Of a stretch of DNA of 64,000 nucleotides, positions 48,536-59,400 are shown in pieces. This DNA comes from Gossypium raimondii (taxonomy: Eukaryota > Streptophyta > Magnoliopsida > Malvales > Malvaceae). Each line of letters begins with the position of its first letter. Position 1 is the first letter of the stretch. Location: the NCBI RefSeq assembly GCF_025698545.1, contig NC_068572.1:2790001-2854000 (forward strand). The letters are read 5' to 3'. Made by a program: the position numbers and the translations under genes. The notes below the pieces were generated by a model that saw only the letters and a program-made list of their open reading frames with translations, was not told the origin of the DNA and ran no database searches.

Positions 48536-49849
48536 CTAGCGCCATGAAGATACAGAGAAAAGGGGACGATTTTGCCAACCTAGGAAAAAACAATTGTTGA
48601 CAATTTGAAGTTGATAACCCTCAGAAGGATAATGGAGTCTAAGAAGAAGCTTAGCTTGTGAATGTGCAAATGGACTCAATGGAACATTGATAAACCCTGA
48701 GCTTCTAAGGATCACTTCCCATGTCTCCAATCTCTCGTGCCGCTCTCTTCGATTCTCGCCTTCGGCCGCCACTATATCGACTATTTCCCGGCCGAACCAT
48801 ATTTGTTCCACCGCGAGTCTTTCTCGGCTATTAGGCGGCAACGTTGCTTCCAAAGAATCAAAGATGGCGGTGTAATAGTCCAAGGCCTCAACGAACCTTT
48901 GTAAGAAGAGTGGGTGGTTGTGGTTAGCTTCCCTTTCGGCGACGGTCACCACGGTGGGGTTTAAGGCCTTCATGTGGTGGAGGAAGAGACGGATATCACG
49001 AGAATCGTCTTTTAACAACCGTTGGAGATACAACATGCAGTTAACAGCTAGTGCCTCGTCGGGTAGGATCGTGACCATGGAAGTAAAATTAGTAGCTATC
49101 CATGTTGGATCTTCATTAAGGACTAAAAGCGGGTGGAACTCGAACCTGAGACCTAATGATTGTGCGAATTTGAAAAGACGGTCGCCGGTTCGGTGAAGAA
49201 TGTTTAGATCGTGTCCGGTTCCAGTAATTCGAAGCATCGGCGGTGGGTGGTGAGTGTTGGCTGATCGTTCCGCTAACGCTTGCATCAACGGCGGCCATTG
49301 TACACCTTGCATGATGTCGAAATCAATAATATGTATACATTGTTGCCCTACTTGTATAGCTTCAAGAATGGCTTGATTAGCTGTTAAATGAGCAAATCTA
49401 ATGAACGGAGTTATTTGATTCAAAGAAAGATAACATGACTGTAACGACGGATCAATGTCGTAATTCACCGGACCGGCGGTACTCGTTATCGGAAAGCTAA
49501 TATCATTCATCATCCTCATCAAGCTCGAACCTGCAAGGCCATGGTGGTGATGGTGGTGGTGAAGACGATTGATTCGAAGAGAAAGCGCTCTAACAAACTG
49601 GTAAACGATCCGCTCGATGGAGTCGCCAGAAGGCGATGACGAGGAGGATAAAATAGACAAAAGGCGAATGGCAGCCGGGAAATCAGATTGAGAAACAAGC
49701 TCCGCGCAACTGATAAGTAATTGACGCATCTTTAACGGTGGCTGCCGCCGCTGCTGACGGTGTTGGTGGTGTAGATCTGAAGCTACGAATAAAAATAAAC
49801 CCTCTTCTTCTTCTTGATCAATGAATGGTGAAATCAATAAACTCAACAT
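48536..49849 (-). CDS. LAS: GRAS transcription regulator LATERAL SUPPRESSOR
   Basis: A single-exon frame of 437 residues, close to Arabidopsis LAS (about 445) and tomato Ls, which are also intronless. GRAS blocks appear in order: the first leucine-rich region (LLISCAELVSQSDFPAAIRL, 44-63), the VHIID motif as IHIIDFD (172-178) followed by QGVQWPPLMQALAERS (181-196), the PFYRE region (NHPLFLQRF, with DSLEATLPPNSRERL), and the SAW end (LGWQNRPLFSVSSW, 423-436). LTANQAILEA and LHYPSEGYQLQ are typical of LAS. LAS acts in the nucleus and is needed to start axillary meristems. A run of seven His (97-103) sits in a variable loop. A TATA-like region lies about 80 bp upstream. In Arabidopsis, axil-specific expression depends on elements 3' of the gene, so the duplications nearby matter. 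Confidence 0.95.
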   Translation of the reverse strand: MLSLLISPFIDQEEEEGLFLFVASDLHHQHRQQRRQPPLKMRQLLISCAELVSQSDFPAAIRLLSILSSSSSPSGDSIERIVYQFVRALSLRINRLHHHHHHHGLAGSSLMRMMNDISFPITSTAGPVNYDIDPSLQSCYLSLNQITPFIRFAHLTANQAILEAIQVGQQCIHIIDFDIMQGVQWPPLMQALAERSANTHHPPPMLRITGTGHDLNILHRTGDRLFKFAQSLGLRFEFHPLLVLNEDPTWIATNFTSMVTILPDEALAVNCMLYLQRLLKDDSRDIRLFLHHMKALNPTVVTVAEREANHNHPLFLQRFVEALDYYTAIFDSLEATLPPNSRERLAVEQIWFGREIVDIVAAEGENRRERHERLETWEVILRSSGFINVPLSPFAHSQAKLLLRLHYPSEGYQLQIVNNCFFLGWQNRPLFSVSSWR

Positions 49850-52002
49850 AGGTGTGTCAAATCAGTAATGAACACAAAGCTTGAAAACCGATATATATAC
49901 ATACGTATATAAGCAAAAACTATAGCAGATGCTATATATATATAAATAGGGATATGCTATAATGCTGAGATAGGGGATATATAAGGACAAAGGAGTAAGG
50001 AAGTGGGGTCTGAAGAAGCTTAAAATTGTGGTGGTTATAGTTTAGGGTTTTTTAACGTAAAGTTAGTGATGATGATGATGATACAGAGAGAGTTCGTATG
50101 ATGGAACATTATCTGCCAAACAACAGGGAACCAAACTGATACTGGTAGTAGTCACTAATGCAAAATAGTAGGCCTAGTGGTGTGTTGATATCCCCCCCCC
50201 CCCCCACCCCAAACAATATAAATAATATATGAGATTAATTATGGGGGCTAATTAATGGCAAGTTATTGACTTTGTTAGTATTTCTTAATTTGGAGTGTTT
50301 TTAGGGTTTGAATATTATAAGTTTTGTTTATTATTTTGAAAGTTTTAAAGTATTTTATTTGATTATAGAAAGTAAATCATCGAAAATGATATGAATCTGA
50401 AATAATTTGAATATGAGGTGATTTAAACTCAAAATGATCTTAATAAGTAATTTGAAATGATTCGAGTTTAAAGTGATTCGAAACCCTTTAATGAACTTAC
50501 CATAAAATCTTGAATAACTTGAACCAACTCGAACTAAAGTGATTCGAAGCCCAGATTGACCTTGATCATTTCAAATTTAAACCTAACCTAGTTTTACCAT
50601 AAAAGTTAATGGCTCGAACCCATCCAACTCAACGATCTAAAATTGAAATGATTTGAAACCGAAATAATCTAAACCCCAGATGACCAAAACTCGAAATGAT
50701 TCAAACAAGTAACTTGAATTGACTAGAACTCAAAATGATTTGAAACTTGTAATGAACTTACCTAAAAGAGTCGAGTCTCGAACTAGAATGACTCAAACTA
50801 AAGTTACCCTAAAATTTTAAGCTCGAACTTAACCCAATCAATTTGTATTTAAACTCGACCTAACTCAAATTTACCATAAAAATCAACAATCTGAACCTAA
50901 ATTAACAACTTGAACTCAAAACGATTTGAAATTTGAAATGATCTGAACTTGAAACAACTTGAAATCAAAATGATCTAAACAATAAACTTGAAATGATTTG
51001 AACCTAAATTGATTAAAACCTAAAATAATTCAAAACCCGTAATGAGCTTATCCAAAAAAATCCAATACTCAAACTCGAATGACACAAACTCAAATTAACC
51101 CAATTTTAAATCCACCTGAATGACTCAAACCAAAATGATCCCTCGAAATTGATACAACCCAAATCTAATTCCACCCATACAAGTCTAGTCTCCTTGTCAT
51201 CAAACTAAAAGCTTGTTGGTTCTCAATAAATGAGTGGAAAATCAATCTCAACAACATTGATTCATAGTTGTATTGCTTAGGAAAGAAATTGGTTTGTACT
51301 TTGAATACTATACTAGGCGTTACTAATGCATGGAAAATGACTCGCATGTTCCACCACTATACATTTAGTACTATAGACTAGAGGAATTAATGCTCACAAG
51401 TAGAGCCGTACGTCTTTAATGCCTAATCAGGAAACGCTACATCTACAAACAAAACAATCAACCCTAAACGGTGTTCATTAATCGAAATGGTGCGATGGAT
51501 TAAGTTGACATGATATTATACATATGTGATAATATATTTATCGTATAAAATTTAAGAAATAACAGAATTTAATGATTAGCATTTAGATTAGGACCAAAGT
51601 TTTGAAATTTGAAAAATATAAATACTAAAGTTGCAACTTACGCACAATTAGCCCCACAACCCAATTTAAACTTAGTTGCTTTTCTTTAATCCGATCATTT
51701 TAGTCTTTATATTTTTGAATTTTGAAAACCCTAATTCAAATTATAGCCATTAAATCTATTAAGCGAAATAATGTACCTCTTTTGCGAGTGCTATATAGAA
51801 TTAGGAAGTTGATATGATATTATACATTCTGATAGTATGTTTGTTGCATAAAATTTAAGAAACAACAAAATTTAACAGTTACCATCTGGGCTAAGACTAA
51901 AATTATGAAATTCAAATAGTATAAAAGCTAAAAGAGATTATAAACTACAGAAACTAAACTCGTAACAAACATATAATACAAAAATAATGTAATAGTTCTA
52001 GG
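49850..52002. promoter_or_regulatory. LAS upstream region
   Basis: The first 350 bp should hold the promoter: a TATA-rich stretch near 49890-49940, GATGATGATGATGAT near 50068-50083, and a run of 14 C at 50192-50205. A degenerate minisatellite follows (50370-51170), then AT-rich sequence without frames. No gene is seen. Confidence 0.4.
50370..51170. repeat. Degenerate AACTCGAAATGATTTGAA minisatellite
   Basis: About 800 bp is made of diverged copies of a short word around CTCGAAATGATTTGAAACC or AACTCAAAATGATTCAAA, recurring roughly every 12-24 bp. Drift is heavy, so no exact unit length can be given by eye. Confidence 0.55.
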
Positions 52003-52320
52003 TAAAAGTACCATGGAGACTCATGTACTAGGGTCAGATTGTATTTCGCCTCCTCTACTAAAAAATTGAATAAATTGGTCTTTATGCATTAGATTAAAGA
52101 GCAAATTGGTTCTGTTAAAAATTTCATCCATTTGTAATGTTAAAAACTGACGTGGTTGACGGAATAACCAGACAGTGAGACGTGATGTACCACGTATATC
52201 GCATTTTGACGTATAGTAACTAATTTTTAATAGTAAAAATGGATAAAATTTTCAACAAAAGAAATAGTGAGATAAAAAACAAAATATAATTAGACTCTTT
52301 ATATAGATACTTGTACCATA
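52003..52320. mobile_element. Palindromic MITE (AAAGTRCCAT family)
   Basis: It begins GTAAAAGTACCATGGAGAC and ends GATACTTGTACCAT. The arms contain CAAATTGGTTCTGTTAAAAA and TTTTTAATAGTAAAAATGG, with CGTGATGTACCACGT at the centre. It has no coding content. Confidence 0.65.
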
Positions 52321-52894
52321 ATTATATATAATTAATCAACTAATTTGTGCTTTAAAAATAAAAATGTAAGAAGAGGGTACGAGAATGTTTTTACACATAG
52401 ATAGAACAAGAGACTTTAGAGAGAGAATAGGTGTATATATATATATATGTATAGGCAGAGAGATAAAACAGATGGAAAAAGAAAGAAAATGGAAAAGACA
52501 AAGAGCAGGGTAAAAGAGAAGGATATTTTGATCCCTCTTTTTTCTTTCTTCTTTTTCTCTCTCACTCACACTGTCTGCTATAATAAATTCAAGACACGCA
52601 AAGCCTTAAATGCGGAATTACATTACATATGCGGCACTGCCATTTTAACGCTGACACCTGTTTTTTCCTTACTTGTCCGCTTCTTGGATTCGCTCACCTC
52701 ACCCCCACCCCCCTCCACCAACCCCACCCCCCTCTCATGTATGCTTCTTGGTCTCTTTCAAGCTCTCCTTCGCCAAGGATGAAAATGAATCATCATATCT
52801 ACATTCTACAATGGAACATTGGGTTTTCGTTCTTTTATTAAAAAAAAGAAAAAGGAGTTGACATTTAACAACAGTGTATATGTTTATGATGCAT

Positions 52895-52936
52895 GCAATG
52901 GGCAATGGGCAATGGGCAATGGGCAATGGGCAATGG
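52895..52936. repeat. Six exact copies of GCAATGG
   Basis: Forty-two bases consist of six identical GCAATGG heptamers without a single difference, indicating recent expansion. It lies about 3.0 kb upstream of the LAS start codon. Confidence 0.9.
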
Positions 52937-53420
52937 CTGTATTTTGTTTTGCTTGAAACACAGTCACTTACTTGCTGGGGAAGGGTATCAAACGATGGCC
53001 ATTTTGGTGTCAGCATTCAGTATAAAACAGTATTCAGAGAAATTGGTAATTAGCACAAGCAACCCCTCTCTCCTCATTGTGCTTCAAAAGGGGTGGTGAG
53101 GGGGGTTCCACTCTTTTTGTCCCCATTGGCATTAGGTTGTGACCACGCGCACGTGCGTGTAAAATGGCTGCTTTATTTCCATTTTTATGAAGCAGCTGGG
53201 GTACAGTTACAGTAAGCAGCATTAGAATTTTGGGTAGCGTATAGCATCTTCACATGCAAATGAATGAGAGAGAGAGGGGCATAGATAGCAATAAGTGAAA
53301 GGTAAAAGAGTGTTTGTGCAAGTCTAATGGCCAAAAAGGCAAATCCCAGAGACTACTTTAATGTTGAAACCATGCATCCATTTCCATGGAACATCACCTT
53401 TCCTATTTATTATTATACCC

Positions 53421-53422
53421 TT

Positions 53423-53458
<36 letters not shown>

Positions 53459-53468
53459 TCTCTCTCTT
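53421..53468. repeat. (CT)n(CA)n(CT)n microsatellite
   Basis: A compound dinucleotide repeat, likely polymorphic in length. Confidence 0.85.
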
Positions 53469-53599
53469 TTTTTAATGTATATTCCTTTTGATATCTGGAT
53501 TTGATGTCACACTAAAGAGAATTATCATGTTATAGAAGATAGGCAAATTGTTGATTGTTAAAAGCATATTAACTAATTTAATGATTGTTGGGTTAAGTA

Positions 53600-56400
53600 A
53601 TAAATAAGTGTTCAAAATCATCGGAGTCTAGAAATGTAATTTCACCATTTTAATAGTTTATATCTTTATAGTTTTTAAGGGATTAAATTAAAATTTTTAT
53701 CATTTTTGGAGGCTTATAGTATAATTTTACTATTACTAATTTAAAATTTTATAAATTGTAAATGAGCTTACATGAAAAATTTTCTATTTTCTGGGGGCTG
53801 AGGCCTTGCTGGCCCCCTTGGCTTTGCCACTGTTAAAAATAATAAATAGGTAAGAGCTACTTATCACTTAATGAAGAATACCCCATGCTACTCGGGTCAG
53901 AGCGTAAGCTAGTGATGCTTTCGGCCACTGGACTATCGCCATCTTAGATTTGGCACTTCACCGCTTCGCCTAGAAGCACGACGCTTTTATTGCTGTCCCA
54001 CAACCCCGTTAAGTTAATTTACTTTATTTATTTATTTTGAAGACCATCTTATTAATTATATGATCATTTAAATTACTTATTTTATTTAAGATATTGAATT
54101 CGAATTTGTTCTCGATTTAGTATTTATTTTTTAGATTTATAATATTTATATTTATTAAGCGTATACTTTATTCCAAATTTTTAATATGTATAAAATCTAA
54201 GGATACAAATGTAAAATAAAAACTTTCATAATTTAAAATTTAAAATTATAAAATAATTTAATTATATTCTATGCTTAATTTTAAGCAACATACCAAACAG
54301 ATTTCATAATTCAAATTCAACAATTAACCTTTTAACACTTAAAATTTTCAATATTTAATTTTCAATTTATCAAGCAACACTTAAGTTTCAAGTTTGAATT
54401 TTATAGATAAACAAAAGTTGGAAGAGCTTGCCGATAAATCTCTAAGAGTTAGATTACATTTTATCTTCTCTACTGAAAAAATAGGTAAATTAATCCACGT
54501 ACATTAGATCAAAAAGTAAAATAGTTATTCTTGTTAAAAATTTCATTTATTTCTACTGTTAAAAACTGAAACAACTGACGAAATAATGCCATAGGTGTAC
54601 TTCATGTTGACGTACAATAATTGAGTTTTAACAGTAACAATGGTGAAATTTTTAACAAAAGGACCAACTTACTTTTCGATTTAACGTATAAAGACTAATT
54701 TAGCCATTCTTTTAAGTATATGGGAACCTCTATAATATTTTTATCCATAGTAGAATTATTTTAGTTCAATTTTCATATTGTTTTAGAGTAAATTCTAGCC
54801 TTCAAGCTATTTTTTTATTAAATTGCAAATGGTGAAAATTTAAATATTGAATTTAAATTATAAAATATTTGTATATTTTTAAATTTAAATGTGGAATATA
54901 ATTAAAATATTTAATAAATGTAATTTTTAAAATTTTAAAGGTAAAGTGTTTAAAGGATAATATTAATAGAAATAAAATAAAATAAGAAAGTTTTTTTTTT
55001 ACGTTAAGTGATAAATAACTTCTTATCTATCTATCATTTTCCACGCTTTTCTTTGAAAAAAATCTATTATTTAACTTTTTATTATAAATTATCAAAAGTA
55101 CTTAAAATTAATCTCCTGAAAATAGAGATAAATATTAACTTTGTGCATGAACTTTAGTCAAATGTGTAATTTAATACATGAATTTTCATTTAGTATAGTT
55201 ATACACATGAAACTTAAATTATGGTTCGTATCTATAAATAAAATTTTGATTTTGATTCAATTGTGGAAATATATACATTTATTTTATCTTTGGATTAATA
55301 TAATTGTTTGTGTATGCAATATGCCAATCTAAGATGGTGCTAATTCGATAATGTTGCTAGTGATTTGTAAAAACCGAATCGAATCAAAATTTCATGTACG
55401 AAATCACAGAAAATTAAAGTTTATGTCATACATTAAACATTGAATCAAAATTCATGTATAATTTTAATATTTACCCTCTTACTTACAAATTTTATTTTAT
55501 AGATTCACGGGTGTTGTAAGGATCTTTTTCCCCTATAATTTAAGGGCTATGGCAAGACAGTAAAGCTGAGCTTCACGGAATAATGATGGTATGATACTAT
55601 GTTTATTTATTAATTAAAGAAATGAAAAATAAATTTATTGATTATTTTATTTTATTTTTAAAAATATCAAAGGAAAAATAATTTTCTTTTATTTTGCTAT
55701 CAAATGATGTATAATTATTTTTTTTAAAAATAATTCGTTTAATTTTATTAACAGGCGTACGAGAATAAGTGTCCATAAAATACATCTGAAACAACTACTA
55801 AAAGAAAGAAAATAATTTTCTGAAGAAACCAACTAGAAAACCCCCTTCCAAGTTACCAAGAGAGGAAAATTCAACAAATAAAAAAAATCCTCAATCTAAA
55901 GAACAAGATCTAGATATACAGCAGCTCATGATGGCTGTATGAAATGGCGGTCTAATGCTGCAAGATGAATGACCCCTAAAGACGGTCCTGCTTGCTTTTC
56001 AAACCCTTTGCCACAGACATTAATTTAAATTAATCTATGCTAGAACTTAAATAATTATCATAAATTTAATTTAATTTTTTAATCAATAAAATATATTATT
56101 ACTACATTTTGTAAACTCCAGAGGGGTTTGGTGCTAGTTAAGACCCAATCCATATTCTAAAATGATCTGAAAGAACAAAGTAACTTAAAACAACTGCTAT
56201 TCATGCATAAACTAAGAACAAGTGTGATAAAGAAAAAGCTGAAATAAATCATTAAAATCAATACAATAGTTGTTGAATCTTGCAAGTTAGTGTTTCAATA
56301 ATAGTAGTTACTGTCACTATAACTGTTAACAAACTGTTGATATTCTCCATTGCTGACTGTCTTGGACTGTACTGCAATTGAGCAAATGTCCTTCACTTGT
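53600..56400. other. Intergenic repeat debris
   Basis: It contains a repeat fragment ending GGCCCCCTTGGCTTTGCCACTG (53620-53835), a GC-rich patch of unknown nature (53880-54010), a palindromic MITE (54425-54750), and another palindrome (55125-55490: GTGCATGAACTTTAG left, TTAAAGTTTATGTCATAC right). No gene is supported before the transporter's last exon. Confidence 0.4.
54425..54750. mobile_element. Palindromic MITE (AAAGTRCCAT family), diverged
   Basis: The arms share AAATTAATCCACGTACATTAG, TAAAAATTTCATTTATTTC and the mirrored AACAGTAACAATGGTGAAATT with the other copies. The ends are eroded. Confidence 0.55.
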
Positions 56401-56492
56401 TATCCCTTCAATTCCTCCCCCAATCAACCATATGATGCTATGCTTTCTTTTCTAAGCTGTAAATGACTTATTGGTATTATTAACATTTTATG

Positions 56493-59400
56493 TCATTCCA
56501 GTAGGGTTTCAGTCAGTGGTTTGTACGACGGGATACGTAGTTCCATGGTCCAAGTAACCGCCACGCCAACAAGTGAACAAAATGCCGGCACGAGTCCTAA
56601 ACCGTATCTTGTGATTGAAAAGTTACCGGTTGAATAGTTTCCGGCAACTATTGGTGAGCTACCTGCATTGAAGTTTCATGGTTCAATATAAAAGTTTTGT
56701 GCTGCCAAAGTGCAATGATCTATATTGTTACGACCTTCAAAGAGCTTCTAAGTACATAGAAAAACTTATGAAAAATTTAATACACCGATGTTGGATACGT
56801 ACTTGTATCCAACGCTCACACCTGAGTTCAAGCAACATATTCAAGGAGTGTTTGCAAGTTACAACTATAGGATGAAGTCTACAAATTGGATAATCCAAGA
56901 TCATGGCCGTTCATTTGCAACAAACATGACAGTAATAGCCATGTATACCTTAGGTGGGGTTAAAGTACCATGTAAGCCCTTCTACAACGAGTCAGATTGC
57001 ATTTTGCCTCCTCTATTAAAAAATAGGCAAATTAATCCATGGATGTTATATCAAAGAGCAAATTGGTCCTTTCTATTTAAAATTTCATCCGTTTATACTA
57101 TTAAAAACTGGCGTGGCTGATACAATAACCAAACAGTGACATGTGGCCTGCCACGTATACCTTATGCTGACATACCGAGATCAGTTTTTAACGGTAAACA
57201 TTGATAGAATTTTTAATAGAAGGATCAATTTGCTTTTTGATCTAAGGTACAGAGGCTAATTTGCCCATTTTTTGAGTAAAGTGGGCAAAGTGCAATCCGA
57301 CTTCTAGTACAGAGGTTTTCGTGGTACTTTCACCCCTTAGATGGCAGGCTGAAATTCGGATGTCGAATTACACGATAAATCAAAAACAAATCAGATGAAA
57401 AATCTAAAGCAGTTCAGGTACAAGCTTATAATAGTTTTGATGATACCACTCAGCAGGCAGTGAAGATTATTATACCATTCACACACATAAGGAAGATTCT
57501 TTTGAATTATCATCTATGATTCCAAAAGCTCATATATGACAGTGAACTTACTATGAAAGGATTGAAGAACAAATAGGGTGAGCCCACATGAGATTTTATC
57601 CAAGAAGCTCAATGATCCACAGACAAATGCGCAACCATTAAGATCTTGACCGATTAGCACATTCTGCATGCTCACAGCAGTCACCTACATGGCTTTAAGA
57701 ATTGGAATAAGCAAAACACGAAAGAAAAACAAACTAGGAGAGCATGGCACAAATATTCCAACATACCGTCATTAATGCATTTGCTATTCCAATAAATATG
57801 GATATGGCATACACGAATAGACTCATCCTTCGAGGTAAGAGGATAATCGCTATACCACAAAAAATCCAAAGAATTCCTCCAGCAGTATAATAAGCCTTCA
57901 GGCGTTGCTCTTTCCATGCAATCTCCTACATAGGGTGAATGCCTAAAGCTTAAGCAATGTTATATAAAAGCTTTCCGAAGATAAAAACCAAGTTTTAACG
58001 AGGCAGACCTGAAGAAGAATAGATACTACGAAGCTGCAAATATAGATAATGGCAGGAACCTAACCGATCAATAAGACAAGATATTAGCCTAGCATTCATC
58101 TCTAAAACATATTGAAGACCGAAAATAAATTTAATGATGACAAGTTCAGTTCAGATACCAAAGCTTTAGAGGACTGTGCCATTTGCAAATCATCAATTAC
58201 ATAGAATGCGAGATATGCCTTCACAAAAAGAAACCATCTTTAAATTTAAAATCTGTGATATTAGATTTACTATTCTTCAGTCTCCGCGATACTGAAAAAA
58301 ATATTAAGCACCATAAATCGAAGAAATAAAAAGTATGCTTACTTGTGAAACATTAAGTACTAGTCTTGTAAGCATATAAACAATAGCAACTTGATAGTAT
58401 AAAATTTTCAAGAACCAGTAAGTCCACGAAATCCTTGCATGAATATCTCCATGTATACCTGTCTTCGATCTACATAATAAAGATATGAAATTCTTAGTGA
58501 TAGCCTAACATGCAAAACATGCCGGGGAATTGTGTCGGGAGATACAGCTCACCTCGGTTCTTTTGTTCCAAGATAAAATACTCCCACAAAGCAGCATCCA
58601 ATGAATATTGATAAGTATGCAATCCAACGGTACTGCTCAGCAGAGGTGAATATATGATTATGCTCGAATAGGAACACCTAGCATAAGGATCACATCTTCC
58701 ATAAAAAAAAAAAAAAAAGCATACCTGATTTTCAATATCTGCACGTGTTTCTGCTCTGATGACTTCAAATACTATAAAAGCAATTCCATATAGGCTGAGA
58801 TTTGCAACCTAGATTACCAGTAAGTTTAGCACCAGCCATAATGCTCATGAGCCATGCAACAAATCAATAGGTGAAAGGAGCTGACCATTGTAAAGGCATT
58901 TCGACAGCTTGCCAGTACTACTCTGCTTGTTGAATTGAGAGTGATGCAACTCACCATGGACCTGCAATATAGAAAAGATACAGGGAAAAACCAATTTTAT
59001 TCCAAGATCAAAAGAAAAATGTAAATGATAGGTTAAATATGTTGTTAGTCCTTGTATTTGACAAAATTAGAGATTTAGTCCCTGTACTTAAAAAGTAAAA
59101 ATTTAAGTCCTCTTACTTTTTTATTTAAAAATCTCAGACCGGTTATCAAAATCGTAAGTATTTTCTACCAAAAATTGTCAACTTGGAATTTTGATTAGGC
59201 AATCCTCATATGACATGGTATATGATTAACAAAAAATAAACATGATAAATTGAGAAATTTTGTCAAGAACTGCCAACAATGATAATTATTGGACTAGGAT
59301 TTTTCAATTAAAAAAGTAAGAAGATCGAATTTTTACCTTTCATAGTACAGGGACTAAATCTCAAACTCTATAGAAATATAGGGACTAACAACATATTTTA

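Larger units (their letters stand above)
52321..53600. other. Non-coding region with simple repeats
   Basis: It is moderately GC-rich compared with the flanks (52560-53300) and includes a C-rich stretch near 52690-52735. It contains the exact heptamer array at 52895-52936 and a (CT)n(CA)n run at 53421-53468. Short open frames here look non-coding. Confidence 0.35.

Noticed and set aside
52895-52936. Short regular repeats as a possible CRISPR array
   Set aside because: The units are contiguous heptamers without spacers, in a plant nuclear context.
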